Of a stretch of DNA of 50,170 nt, positions 1 through 8,740 are shown one piece after another. The position numbers and the translations under genes were made by a program. The stretch spans positions 1 through 50,170 of the forward strand of contig JAKFFO010000040.1 in NCBI GenBank assembly GCA_036675035.1, written 5' to 3'. This DNA is from MESE01 sp036675035. Lineage in GTDB: Bacteria > Pseudomonadota > Gammaproteobacteria > Burkholderiales > Burkholderiaceae_D. Position 1 is the first letter of the stretch. Every line of letters begins with the position of its first letter. Under the pieces are notes generated by a model, which was not told where the DNA came from, searched no databases, and worked only from the letters and a program-made list of their open reading frames with translations.

Positions 1-227
1 GCCACCTGCTGGCCGCCGATTTGCGCCGCGCATTTTCCGGCGTGGTTGCCGGAAACGTGAAAGACCAGGGCATTCGCGCAATCGAAAAATACGGCTTGTT
101 TGAGATCCGCGGCGACAAGCGCGTCATGGGTCCGATGGATTCATTGCTGACCGCATTCGTCGATCAACATCGAATGAAGTTGCCGGGCAAGAAATATGTA
201 CCCTGCTACCGTATCGCCAAGCAATAA
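1..227 (+). CDS. Partial unknown protein, C-terminal end only
   Basis: The reading frame is open from the left edge of the window (codons in frame from base 3) to a TAA at 225-227, giving about 74 C-terminal residues. The true start lies outside. The visible part is basic and soluble, with a helix-rich look and the ending CYRIAKQ. I recognise no family motif and assign no function. The next gene starts 12 bases downstream on the same strand, so the two are probably co-transcribed. Confidence 0.6.
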   Translation, partial: HLLAADLRRAFSGVVAGNVKDQGIRAIEKYGLFEIRGDKRVMGPMDSLLTAFVDQHRMKLPGKKYVPCYRIAKQ

Positions 228-239
228 GTCCGCTCGCGA

Positions 240-521
240 ATGAACGACAAACAGCTCCTGTCGCGTGCCGCTGCAATTCAACGCTATCTGGAGGACCGGC
301 CGGAAAGCAGCGACACGCTGGAGGGTATTCATCACTACTGGATCCGTACCCGCGGCGAAGAATCGATGGAGCTGACGCAGGCCGCGCTGGATTATCTGAG
401 CGCTGCCGGTTTCATCGAGTCCAGCACAACCGGCAGTCGCCAATTATGGCGGCGTACGTCGAGACAGCCCGCAGATTCCATCGCCGGCGACCAGGCTGAT
501 TCAAGCACGAATGGCCGGTAA
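240..521 (+). CDS. Small unknown protein (93 aa)
   Basis: An ATG-started frame of 93 residues, 12 bases behind the partial upstream gene, so it is probably the last gene of an operon entering from the left. Residues about 5-70 look like a small helical, winged-helix-like fold (LEGIHHYWIRTRG, then ELTQAALDYLSAAGFIE). The last 25 residues are polar and probably disordered. No Shine-Dalgarno sequence is obvious before the ATG, which suggests coupling to the upstream gene. Family and function are not recognised. Confidence 0.55.
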   Translation: MNDKQLLSRAAAIQRYLEDRPESSDTLEGIHHYWIRTRGEESMELTQAALDYLSAAGFIESSTTGSRQLWRRTSRQPADSIAGDQADSSTNGR

Positions 522-546
522 CAACCATGCGTTGGCAAATCGACGC

Positions 547-840
547 TCATCGCGCATGGCAATAGTCGTAGTACTCACCGGTCGGCGGCACCGCAAGATG
601 TTTTCTTACTTCATGAAAAACGTCTGGCCGCACATTTTTCAGCGACTCCTGATGTGAATGCACATCGTCCCAGACCTCGATCAGAATAAAGTGGTTTTCG
701 CTTTTCTGGCTTTGCAACAGCTGGCAGGAAAGGCATCCCTCCGCAGATTCGATCACGGGTACCAGCAATATAATTTGATCCCGCAACAGCGCGCTGCTTC
801 CTTCGATTGCCCGGAATTCGTTGATTCTGGTTATGCTCAT
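547..840 (-). CDS. Antibiotic biosynthesis monooxygenase (ABM) fold protein
   Basis: About 97 residues with the pattern of the ABM dimeric alpha+beta barrel family: an opening beta strand (ITRINEFRAIEG), the central LLVPVIESAEGCLSCQLLQS segment, a second strand ending FILIEVWDD, then a helix with HQESLKNV. Members include quinol monooxygenase YgiN and many uncharacterised small enzymes; the substrate cannot be told from sequence. I placed the start at the ATG at 840 because GGAGGT lies about seven bases before it. A longer version from 855 has no such site. It stands alone, divergent from the small stress-type genes to its right. Confidence 0.8.
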   Translation of the reverse strand: MSITRINEFRAIEGSSALLRDQIILLVPVIESAEGCLSCQLLQSQKSENHFILIEVWDDVHSHQESLKNVRPDVFHEVRKHLAVPPTGEYYDYCHAR

Positions 841-1070
841 TCGCGCCACCTCCATTTAGCGATTGGTGTTTTCAAAGGCTGAGCGTGCGCCTTGATAATT
901 TCTTCAGAAGCTCCCGATCATGGTAGCAGATGATTTGTGCGTGTGAAGCGAATCGCAGGTTCGCACAAAAACCATAACGATTGATGCCGGTCAATTTCAG
1001 ACGGCAATTCGAATGGAGCGCGCCACCATTCGCATAAACTCATTCATCGCATTGCAAAAGGAGGAACCCT

Positions 1071-1382
1071 ATGTCCGAATCCAATAAACATGGCAACAAG
1101 GAAAATGCCGAAAAAATGCCGAAGCGGTTTTCATCGCAAGGCGATTCACCCGCGGAAATGACTCCCAAAGACATATCGCCGGAACATGCGACATGGCAAG
1201 ACCGGACCGAACGCCAAACCACGTCGAAAGATGATGAAGAGCGTACCGACGCATTGCTCGATGAAGGCAGCGACCTGTCGTTTCCTGCGAGCGACCCGAT
1301 CGCCGTTTCATCACCGACAAAACTGGTCAGGGACAAGGATGGCAAGCTGCACCCTGCGACGGAAAAATCGAAGAATCACTAG
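1071..1382 (+). CDS. Small hydrophilic protein with FPASDP motif
   Basis: 103 residues, very polar and almost certainly disordered. The centre carries LLDEGSDLSFPASDPIAV. This matches a short conserved motif (D-E-x-S-x-x-S-F-P-A-S-D-P) found in many small uncharacterised proteins of alpha- and betaproteobacteria. The start is well fixed by an excellent ribosome binding site (AAAGGAGG) just before the ATG. A CsbD-type gene follows about 100 bases downstream on the same strand, so a general-stress role is a fair guess, but it is only an inference from context. Confidence 0.75.
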   Translation: MSESNKHGNKENAEKMPKRFSSQGDSPAEMTPKDISPEHATWQDRTERQTTSKDDEERTDALLDEGSDLSFPASDPIAVSSPTKLVRDKDGKLHPATEKSKNH

Positions 1383-1487
1383 AACGGCGGACGCCGTTCG
1401 CCGCCTGTGCTCCGGAACTTCCCATTGTCACCGTGATCTTAGTTGAGTAGTCGCTATTCTTGTTTAAACCAATCAGGAGCGTGCATC

Positions 1488-1673
1488 ATGAACAAAGACC
1501 ATGTGAAAGGCGGCATGAAGGACGCTGCCGGAAAAGTTCAGAAGGAAGCGGGCAAGGTAATGGGAAGCAAGGAGCATCAGGCCAAGGGAATGACTAAACA
1601 GGCGGAAGGCAAAACCCAGAAAGGCATCGGAGACGTCAAGGACGCAGCTCGCGATACCAGCAGAGACCATTAA
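1488..1673 (+). CDS. CsbD family stress-response protein
   Basis: A 61-residue, Lys/Gly/Ala-rich protein starting MNKDHVKGGMKDAAGKVQKE, the typical CsbD pattern: short amphipathic repeats of the type G-K-x-x-x-A-x-G-K. CsbD-like proteins are induced by general stress in many bacteria; the biochemical role is unknown. I chose the ATG at 1488 because AGGAG sits about eight bases upstream; the frame runs 45 bases further upstream without a better start. It ends shortly before a strong hairpin at 1698-1728. Confidence 0.9.
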   Translation: MNKDHVKGGMKDAAGKVQKEAGKVMGSKEHQAKGMTKQAEGKTQKGIGDVKDAARDTSRDH

Positions 1674-1697
1674 TTACTGAACCGTGTGTCAACCATC

Positions 1698-1728
1698 GCC
1701 AATGGCCGGGTCGCTCCCGGCCATTGGC
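1698..1728. terminator. 13-bp perfect hairpin after the CsbD gene
   Basis: Left arm GCCAATGGCCGGG at 1698-1710, loop TCGCT, right arm CCCGGCCATTGGC at 1716-1728. The stem is perfect and GC-rich and lies between the CsbD gene and the convergent PLP-enzyme gene, a normal terminator position. Neither side carries a clear T tract, so it may be a weak bidirectional terminator or an RNA-stabilising hairpin. Confidence 0.5.
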
Positions 1729-1779
1729 ATGTATCAAGGGTCATCCGGCCGCATGAGCCAGCCCATCGACATCGGCCGA

Positions 1780-2895
1780 TCAAAGTACCGCACCGCGCGC
1801 AGCGATCGGCCATATTGCTTCAACGCGATTTCCGCGCACGCATATTAGTACATCGTACAGATTGACGGTCGGGTCGCAGTGCCCCGGCACCAGCATCAAC
1901 TGCTGCCCCAGTGAAATTGATGCGGCATTGTCGCAGGCCAGCACCCCATGTTCATCCGAAGCTTTCAGGTAATGCAGATCATTGCGTTGCCATACGGCAG
2001 GCATGCCGGAGTCAACGCTGGACGCCTTCAGGCCGGCATCCACCACCGCACGCTCGGCAGTCGGCCTGCTCATGACCGTCGTCTTTATGAACAACGCGTG
2101 CTCAAAAAAAATGTCATCCTCGCCCAGCCGATTACCAACGTAATCGCGGTCCATGAATATGTACGACCCCGGCTGCAGCTCGTTATATATTCTTGAATCG
2201 CGCTCATGCGTGAAAGTCCCGGTTCCCGCGCCGGTGACGATATCGACTGCGAGTCCCTTTGCCTCGATAAGCTGTTTCGCCGAACGCGCCATTTCGACCG
2301 CCCGGGCAATTGCAGCGGCACGCTGTGCCGGCTCCCGCAGGTGCTGCGCACCACCGTGGTAGCAATGCAGACCGGCAAAGCGCAACGGCGCGCATGCGGC
2401 CACAAGCCGGGCAAGGTCTGCTGCATCCGCCGCCGATACGACGCCGCAGCGATGCGAACCGACATCGATTTCGACATAAACATCCAATGCCGTGTTGCCG
2501 GCCTGCGCAGCGGTCGCCAACGCATGGACCTGCAAAGGATGATCGACCAGCACGCCGATTCTGGCGACTGCCGCAAGCTCCAGAACGCGCCGGATCTTGG
2601 CGGCGCCCATCACCTGGTTCGTAATCAGGATATCGTGCACGCCAGCCTGGACAAACACCGCCGCTTCGCTGACTTTCTGGCAGCAGATGCCGACCGCGCC
2701 GCGCGCGATCTGGCGCATCGCGATCTCGGGACATTTATGGCTTTTCGCGTGAGGACGAAGACGGACGCCGTGGCCCCGAACCGCATCTGCCATCCGATCA
2801 AGATTACGTTCGAACACATCGAGATCAAGGATCAATGCCGGTGTATCGATGTCGGCAAGCGAATCACCAGCTTGCGCTGCATTCCAGGGCGTCAT
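1780..2895 (-). CDS. DSD1-family PLP enzyme (D-serine dehydratase / D-threonine aldolase-like)
   Basis: A fold-type III PLP enzyme of about 371 residues. The alanine-racemase-like barrel begins DIDTPALILDLDVFERN, and the PLP lysine lies in RPHAKSHK. The C-terminal D-serine-dehydratase-like domain ends with PGHCDPTVNLYD, whose His and Cys bind the metal in characterised members. The family cleaves or dehydrates D-threonine, D-serine or D-3-hydroxyaspartate; which one cannot be decided here. I took the ATG at 2895; an in-frame TTG at 2910 adds five residues, and neither has a good ribosome binding site. It appears monocistronic. Confidence 0.85.
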   Translation of the reverse strand: MTPWNAAQAGDSLADIDTPALILDLDVFERNLDRMADAVRGHGVRLRPHAKSHKCPEIAMRQIARGAVGICCQKVSEAAVFVQAGVHDILITNQVMGAAKIRRVLELAAVARIGVLVDHPLQVHALATAAQAGNTALDVYVEIDVGSHRCGVVSAADAADLARLVAACAPLRFAGLHCYHGGAQHLREPAQRAAAIARAVEMARSAKQLIEAKGLAVDIVTGAGTGTFTHERDSRIYNELQPGSYIFMDRDYVGNRLGEDDIFFEHALFIKTTVMSRPTAERAVVDAGLKASSVDSGMPAVWQRNDLHYLKASDEHGVLACDNAASISLGQQLMLVPGHCDPTVNLYDVLICVRGNRVEAIWPIAARGAVL

Positions 2896-3142
2896 GGGCG
2901 GCCAGTTCAAGTAAGGAGAATCTTTGGTGGGTCCAGCAGAATTGTGTCAATCCCCGTTCGCGACACGGATTTCGATCGTTCGCATTCATGCCATTATCCA
3001 TAAAATCACCGCATGGTGCCGATAGACAAATCGCGACGTGATACGTATGCTTTTACAAGTCGCCCGGATTTACGGAAATTCCTGATGCGCGAATCGCGTC
3101 GCTCTTTGAAATACTTTCAACGCCGGAGGAGACAAGATCAAT

Positions 3143-3613
3143 ATGGCCGACTACCCACTCGTTTTTCGCCGTGCCAATCGCGATGATGTGCGGCGGATTG
3201 TCGAACTGCTGGCAGATGACCCGCTCGGGGCCAGGCGCGAGCGCTTCGAACATCCTCTACCGGAAAGTTACGTGTCCGCGTTCGAAGCAATCGATGCCGA
3301 TCCGAACAACGAGCTCGTCGTCGTATGTCTGGATTCGGCGGTGGTCGGCGTGCTTCAGATTACGTTCATTCCGTACCTCACCTACCAGGGCGGCTGGCGG
3401 GCGCTGATCGAGGGCGTCAGAATTGCCGCTGATGTCCGTTCGGAAGGGATCGGAGGACGCATGTTCGAGTGGGCGATTCAGCGGGCCAGGGAACGCAAGT
3501 GCCATCTGGTACAGCTCACGACCGACAAGGCTCGCCCGGACGCATTGCGCTTCTATGAGAATCTCGGTTTCGCCGCGTCGCACGAGGGAATGAAGCTGCA
3601 TCTTTCGAACTGA
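3143..3613 (+). CDS. GNAT-family N-acetyltransferase
   Basis: 156 residues with the full GNAT fold. The opening strand is FRRANRDDVRRIVELLADD. Strand beta4 runs through VVGVLQITFIPYLTYQGG, followed by the acetyl-CoA-binding loop VRSEGIGGRM (the R/Q-x-x-G-x-G/A pattern) and the C-terminal RFYENLGF. Such enzymes transfer acetyl from acetyl-CoA to an amine; the acceptor is unknown. GGAGGA lies about 13 bases before the ATG, a long spacing, but no better start exists. It has no partner gene within an operon distance. Confidence 0.9.
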   Translation: MADYPLVFRRANRDDVRRIVELLADDPLGARRERFEHPLPESYVSAFEAIDADPNNELVVVCLDSAVVGVLQITFIPYLTYQGGWRALIEGVRIAADVRSEGIGGRMFEWAIQRARERKCHLVQLTTDKARPDALRFYENLGFAASHEGMKLHLSN

Positions 3614-3861
3614 TCCACGCATCCCCGTCTTCGATTTGTTCAAACGCAGCTGTACCCGGCAGTGCGATTCGTGCCTGCGCAGAGAACGCATGGACCCAAA
3701 GACCATAGACATTTTGCGAGCCGGTAAGTATCCTTCTGCCGGCCACCGCAGGACTCGCGCAATATCACGCGGTGCCCAAAACAGAATTGGATATTTTTGG
3801 AAAGACAAAGGCAACGGGCAACTACTTTTTCGTTCCCTTGCCCTTGAACAGGATTCATCCC

Positions 3862-4224
3862 ATGCGTGCTCGTGTTATTGCGACAGTCAGTGTTTTTTGC
3901 ATCCTGCTGCTCATCTTCGGCAGCATCGGCTGGATACTCCTGTACGGAAAGAGCAGCGTAATCGATCTCGCATTCTGCTATACGACGCTGAGCAACTGCG
4001 CGTTCGGCCCAAGCAGCGCGGCAACCGGGCTTTACACGCTGCTGCTGGCGAACGCAATCGCGTTCACTGCCTGGCTGTTATATTTTGTTGCCGCTCACAG
4101 CTTTGTGACCGCAGTCGCTGCCTGGCGCCGGGCGCTCGGCGGAATATTCATGGTCTTGATTCCGTTGCTCGCATTTACGCTGGTAACGATATCCATCTTT
4201 CTGCGCGAAGTTCGATTCGGATAG
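3862..4224 (+). CDS. Small multi-span membrane protein, unknown
   Basis: 120 residues from the ATG at 3862, preceded by a weak AGGA. Three hydrophobic stretches are visible: about 3-22 (VIATVSVFCILLLIFGSIGW), about 53-78 and about 90-112, followed by a charged end (REVRFG). That suggests an inner-membrane protein with three helices. The frame is open further upstream (to 3772), but that extension is polar and lacks a ribosome binding site. The next gene starts eight bases after the stop, so they form a two-gene operon. No family recognised. Confidence 0.6.
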   Translation: MRARVIATVSVFCILLLIFGSIGWILLYGKSSVIDLAFCYTTLSNCAFGPSSAATGLYTLLLANAIAFTAWLLYFVAAHSFVTAVAAWRRALGGIFMVLIPLLAFTLVTISIFLREVRFG

Positions 4225-4232
4225 GAAGCGCC

Positions 4233-4880
4233 GTGAATTTCATTCTGTCAGCCTGCGCCATCGTCGCGGCGCTTATCGCACTCGGCGACTACCGCTACAT
4301 CCAGAAGATAACCGAGCGTTTTCGCTTTGAGCTTCCGGTGCTGGAAACGACATTGCTGAATCAGGTCAATAAGCAGATCAATATCCGGAACAAGATCATT
4401 CCTGGCAGTTTTCAGGGCCCGCCTCTTGTGGATCGCTTGTCGATCGTGCCGGGGAAGAATGACCGGCATATGGGATTGGTGCTCGAAATGCCGCTGCATG
4501 ACCTGCCGCGCAGTTCAGAGCCGCGCCGCATCGCCACCATGACAGTAGATGTCGCCGTGGCCCTGTGGGGGCGCAGTATCATGCTGGCCCGCCCGTGCTT
4601 GCGGCATGCCAGCCATGATATGGGACCGAATATAGACCAGCGCGCTAAAGACGAAGTGCTGCGCCGGGCCGCCAAGCGCGTGTTCCAGCACAACATTATC
4701 GCGGTGCCGGAGGGGATGCTGGATCGGGCCGGAAAAGGCAAGATATTGATCGAGCGTCCGGCGACGCGGATCAGGGTGCAAGACGGCGCCGTACAACTTG
4801 TATTCGGATTGGTAAATGAATTTCAGCGGGATGCGCGTCGCTGGCCCGATCCGGTCGGCGGCGAATGTGCGGCGGCATGA
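4233..4880 (+). CDS. Membrane-anchored periplasmic protein, unknown (GTG start)
   Basis: About 215 residues from a GTG at 4233 with AGGAAG well placed upstream. The first 17 residues form one hydrophobic helix (NFILSACAIVAALIALG), most likely an uncleaved anchor or signal peptide. The rest is soluble, mixed alpha/beta, with repeated valine-rich strands (IATMTVDVAVALWGR, TRIRVQDGAVQLVFGL) suggesting a beta-rich, possibly lipid-binding-type domain as in DUF1439 or DUF4403 proteins. That resemblance is loose. It sits eight bases behind the small membrane protein and converges with the pseudouridine-synthase-like gene. Confidence 0.65.
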   Translation: MNFILSACAIVAALIALGDYRYIQKITERFRFELPVLETTLLNQVNKQINIRNKIIPGSFQGPPLVDRLSIVPGKNDRHMGLVLEMPLHDLPRSSEPRRIATMTVDVAVALWGRSIMLARPCLRHASHDMGPNIDQRAKDEVLRRAAKRVFQHNIIAVPEGMLDRAGKGKILIERPATRIRVQDGAVQLVFGLVNEFQRDARRWPDPVGGECAAA

Positions 4881-4896
4881 CCCGCCGCTGCGGATC

Positions 4897-5610
4897 TTAA
4901 AACCTTTCGTACCCCAGCAAATATCGCCACTGCCCTTCCGGCAAGCCAGCCAGCGGCATGCGTCCGATGCGAATCCGTTTCAGTGATTTCATTGTCAGTC
5001 CGACTTGTTCGCACATGTGCGCGATCAGACCGCGCGGCGGAGACTTGAGCGCAAAGCGCAAGCGCGATTCGCTTTGCCAGCTGACCTTGATCGGCGGCAG
5101 CAGCTTGCCATTGAAAGTGAGACCGTGATTCAGCAATGCAAGGCCGTCCGGCTTCAGGTCGCCGCCAACTTCGGCAATGTATTCATGCTCTATCCTGGCC
5201 GCGTCGTCTATCAGTTTGCGCTTGATGCGCCAGTCCTGCGTCAGCACCAGCAGGCCGCTTGCCATGGTCTCGATCTGTCCGGCCACGATCAGGTCGACGG
5301 CATATCGTTTCAGGAAGCGCTTGCCTGAGCGGTCGCCGGAAAACAGATTGCCGGGAGTGACGAGTTGCTGTGCAAGCTGCACGTCGAACCCTGCCGGCTT
5401 GTGCAGCAGAATGGTGATCGGCTCAACCGGTTCCAGCTTCGCATCAGGCATCAGTTCGACCCGCTGATGCGGGAGCACCCGGAAGCCGGATTCTTCAATC
5501 AACTGTCCATCGACGGTGACCCATCCGCCTTCGATGTATTGCACTGCTTCGTTGCGCGAGCAGGAAGCCAGTTCCGAAACACGCTTGGCAAGCCGAATCG
5601 TTTCTGTCAT
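4897..5610 (-). CDS. RluF/RsuA-type pseudouridine synthase-like protein, catalytic Asp replaced
   Basis: 237 residues: an N-terminal S4 RNA-binding domain (about 4-50, RLAKRVSELASCSRNEAVQYI) and a pseudouridine-synthase domain (about 65-237) ending in the RluF-like KSLKRIRIGRMPLAGLPEGQWR. In active members the catalytic site reads GRLDxxxxGL; here residues 111-120 read GQIETMASGL, so the Asp is Glu (codon GAG at 5269-5271) and the preceding Arg is Gln. The conserved NRQIRRMCE segment is also changed, to RGLIAHMCE. The S4 part looks intact. It may bind rRNA without isomerising uridine. Its ATG overlaps the RND permease stop (ATGA), so translation is coupled. Confidence 0.85.
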   Translation of the reverse strand: MTETIRLAKRVSELASCSRNEAVQYIEGGWVTVDGQLIEESGFRVLPHQRVELMPDAKLEPVEPITILLHKPAGFDVQLAQQLVTPGNLFSGDRSGKRFLKRYAVDLIVAGQIETMASGLLVLTQDWRIKRKLIDDAARIEHEYIAEVGGDLKPDGLALLNHGLTFNGKLLPPIKVSWQSESRLRFALKSPPRGLIAHMCEQVGLTMKSLKRIRIGRMPLAGLPEGQWRYLLGYERF

Positions 5611-8600
5611 GGCGATCCAATCGGTTTATTGCGGAGCGGAATTCTGAATCGACCCGCCTTTCGTCGCGGCGCCATCACTTGGCGATACAGTAGCGGAATC
5701 ACGAACAGCGTCAGTATCGTTGAAAATCCGAGCCCCCACACGATGCTGGATGCGACCGGCCCCCAGATCAATGATTTTCCACCGAGACCGACCGCGAGCG
5801 AAAACAGGCCCGCAATCGTCGTGGTCGATGTGATCAGGATCGGCACCAGGCGGCGCCGTGCCGCATAAATCGTCGCGTGCGTCACGCTCATGCCAGCGTC
5901 ACGCCGATCGTTGGCCGCATCGATCAGCACGATTGCAGAATTGACCGCGATACCGGCGAGCGCAATCACGCCGTACAGCGTATACAGACTGAGCGGATTT
6001 CCCGATACGAACAAGCCGAGCACCACGCCGACAAAGGCCAGCGGCACGGTGACCAGGATCAGGAGCGGCTGCCAGTAGCTGCGGAACTGGGCGGCCAGGA
6101 TCAGGTAGATCAGTCCGACGCCGATGGCGAACAGTTTCGCCATAGAATCGATGCTTTCCTGGATGTCGTCGAGCTCGCCGGAAAAATCGAGATCCACGCC
6201 GGGATAGCGATTCTGCATGCCTGCCCAGGCTGATTTGAGCTGGTTGTTGGCATCGACGGTATCGATTACTTCCTTGTCGAGATTGGCCTCGATGGTGATC
6301 GCGCGCCGCAGCTTGTAATGCCGGATAAAGCCTTTCGATTCCTGCATTTTCGCGTCAACCAACTGGCCGAGAGCGACGCTTCCGCCTTGCGGCAATGGAA
6401 TCCGGTAAGCGAGCACCGCATCGATATCATCCAGCGGCTCGGGCCGGGCCCGTACGACGACGTCGACTTTTTCGCCCTCGTCCCGGATGCTTGCGACCGT
6501 TTCTCCGTCGCCATAAAGACGCAGCAGCCGCGCGACATAGCCGGCATTGACGCCGGATTGCGCCAATGCTTCGCGTTTCAATGTCAATGTCAGCTCCGGC
6601 CGGCCGGGAACGTCGTCATCGGCAAGGTCCTTGATCCCCTTGATTTTGGCGGCGGCAACCATCAACTCGTCGGCGGCCGCGCGTAGCTGATCGTAGTTGT
6701 CGCCGCGTATCTTGACGCTGATTGCCTTGGCGGTCGGCGGGCCGCCGGACAGTTCCAGGAAACTGATCTTCGCTTCGCCGTTATAGCTTTCGAGCTGCTT
6801 GCGTACCGCAGCGACCACCATCGGCGTATCGCGCATATCGCCTTCGCGCGGATTGAGCGACACGATTACCTGTCCATACTGGGCGCCGTACAGCGGCTCT
6901 GTCTCGGTCCACTTGAGCCCGGAATTGGCGGTCAGCGAACGCACTTCGCCGGACTCGAACGCGGGTTGGGCCTGCTTCAAAATTGCTTCGACTTCGGCAT
7001 GTGTTCGGTCCAGCGTGACGCCGGCCGGCATATCGACGTTCACGTAAAACAGGCGGATGGGATCGAACGCAAAGAACTGGATCTTCACCAGTCCGCCGGC
7101 GACCAGTCCGACCGAACCGGCCAGCGCCAGCACGGTGGCGGCCAGCGATACTTTCGGCCAGCGCATCACGTTGACCAGCAACTTTGCATAGGTCACGCGG
7201 AATTTATGCGTGAAGCGCTCACGCCACAGCTGTATCCGTGATTTATGTTCAAATTCGGGCCGAAGCGACATGATATGCACCGGCAGTATCCAGTAGGCTT
7301 CCAGCAGGCTCACCAGCAAGGCGGTGGTCACCACGAACGGCACGACGAACATGAACTTGCCGAGAATGCCAGGCAATAGCATGAGCGGCAGAAAAGCGGC
7401 GCAGGTCGTCAACACTGACGAGAAAACCGGCAACGCCACCTCCGATACGCCGTTGACGACCGCCCTGCGCACTTCTTCGCCGCGCTGCAAGCGGTAGTAG
7501 ATCGCTTCGACGATCACGACCGCGTCATCGACCAGCATCCCCAGCGCAATCACGACGCCAAGCAATACAGTCAGGTTCAGCGTTGAACCCGACATGTCGA
7601 GAATAAAAAATGTCGCAGCCAGCGAGAATGGAATCCCCAATCCAACCAGGATCGAAATTCGGGTTCCGAGAAAGATCCAGCATACCGCCATCACAAGCAG
7701 CCAGCCATACAGCGCATTGGTTTCCATGATCGAGATTGCATTGCGGGTCGGGTGCGTCTGGTCATCGATCAGCGCCAGCTGTACGCCCTGGTCGGCCAGG
7801 ACCGCATTTTTTTCCGCGATCACTTTGCGTAATTGATCGACCAGTTCCAGCGTATTGGCTTGTGCCTGCTTGGTAATCGCGAAAATGACGGCAGGCTGGT
7901 CGTTATAAGTGACGCGCTGGTTCACCCGTTCAGTGCCGCGCGAGACGGCGGCGACCTTGTCCAATGCAAAGTCGCCCGACGCGTTCGGCACCAGAATCTG
8001 CGCCACCGCGTCGGGATCGGGCGTCTTGCCCTCCATCCGCACCAGCCATTCGCGATCGGCCACCTGGGTCCGGCCGCTCAGCGTGTTCCGGAACCACCCG
8101 GCCACCGCATCCGACACCTGCGTGGCATTGGCGCCGCGCACTTCCAGCGCGCGCGGATCGAAATCGACATGCAACTCAGGATCGGGCAATCCGGTATCCA
8201 GCAAGCTGTCGACTCCTTTGATGTCACGCAGATCGGTCTTGATCTGCGCGGCTATGTGCCGCAACTGCTCTCCGCCGCCGACGCCGTGCACCGCCACCAT
8301 CGCGGTCGGGAATCCGTTGGAAGACGTGATTTCGACTACCACCGGATCGTCGATTTCGGGCGGAAACTCCTGGCTTGCCTTGTTTTGCACTTCGCGCCGC
8401 AGATCGACCATGCGCTTGTCGAACTCGCGCTCCGGCAATTCGTTGAAGCGCACCAGGATCGAAGAAATGCTCTCGCGGCTGTTACTGGAAACGTACTTGA
8501 TGTCCTTGACCTGCCGCAGCGCGTCTTCCAGCGGCGATGTCAGTTCACGTTCGACGTCGGCCGCCGACGCGCCGGGCAAAACAGTGACAATCGATACCCA

Positions 8601-8729
8601 GTTGAAATTGATTTCAGGATCCTGCGCACGCGGCATGCTGATATAGGTCAGGAAGCCGAGCAGCAGCACTACCACGAAAGTGATATTGGCCAGCGGATGG
8701 TTGGCGAGCAGACGATCGACGATTCGCAT
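5607..8729 (-). CDS. RND-family efflux permease (inner-membrane subunit)
   Basis: 1040 residues, full length for the AcrB/MexB superfamily. The N-terminus reads VDRLLANHPLANITFVVVLLLG, followed by the first periplasmic loop with LPGASAADVERELTSPLE. The proton-relay aspartate pair of helix 4 is present (ALGMLVDDAVVIVEA, about residue 400). The C-terminal helices include GIAVNSAIVLIDAAND, where AcrB has its essential Lys in GLSAKNA; Asn-Ser at this place is seen in several RND subgroups. It pairs with the adaptor gene 11 bases upstream. No outer-membrane channel gene is nearby, so a TolC-type protein elsewhere must be used. Substrate unknown. Confidence 0.95.
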   Translation of the reverse strand: MRIVDRLLANHPLANITFVVVLLLGFLTYISMPRAQDPEINFNWVSIVTVLPGASAADVERELTSPLEDALRQVKDIKYVSSNSRESISSILVRFNELPEREFDKRMVDLRREVQNKASQEFPPEIDDPVVVEITSSNGFPTAMVAVHGVGGGEQLRHIAAQIKTDLRDIKGVDSLLDTGLPDPELHVDFDPRALEVRGANATQVSDAVAGWFRNTLSGRTQVADREWLVRMEGKTPDPDAVAQILVPNASGDFALDKVAAVSRGTERVNQRVTYNDQPAVIFAITKQAQANTLELVDQLRKVIAEKNAVLADQGVQLALIDDQTHPTRNAISIMETNALYGWLLVMAVCWIFLGTRISILVGLGIPFSLAATFFILDMSGSTLNLTVLLGVVIALGMLVDDAVVIVEAIYYRLQRGEEVRRAVVNGVSEVALPVFSSVLTTCAAFLPLMLLPGILGKFMFVVPFVVTTALLVSLLEAYWILPVHIMSLRPEFEHKSRIQLWRERFTHKFRVTYAKLLVNVMRWPKVSLAATVLALAGSVGLVAGGLVKIQFFAFDPIRLFYVNVDMPAGVTLDRTHAEVEAILKQAQPAFESGEVRSLTANSGLKWTETEPLYGAQYGQVIVSLNPREGDMRDTPMVVAAVRKQLESYNGEAKISFLELSGGPPTAKAISVKIRGDNYDQLRAAADELMVAAAKIKGIKDLADDDVPGRPELTLTLKREALAQSGVNAGYVARLLRLYGDGETVASIRDEGEKVDVVVRARPEPLDDIDAVLAYRIPLPQGGSVALGQLVDAKMQESKGFIRHYKLRRAITIEANLDKEVIDTVDANNQLKSAWAGMQNRYPGVDLDFSGELDDIQESIDSMAKLFAIGVGLIYLILAAQFRSYWQPLLILVTVPLAFVGVVLGLFVSGNPLSLYTLYGVIALAGIAVNSAIVLIDAANDRRDAGMSVTHATIYAARRRLVPILITSTTTIAGLFSLAVGLGGKSLIWGPVASSIVWGLGFSTILTLFVIPLLYRQVMAPRRKAGRFRIPLRNKPIGSP

Positions 8730-8740
8730 TGTCTGTCGCC

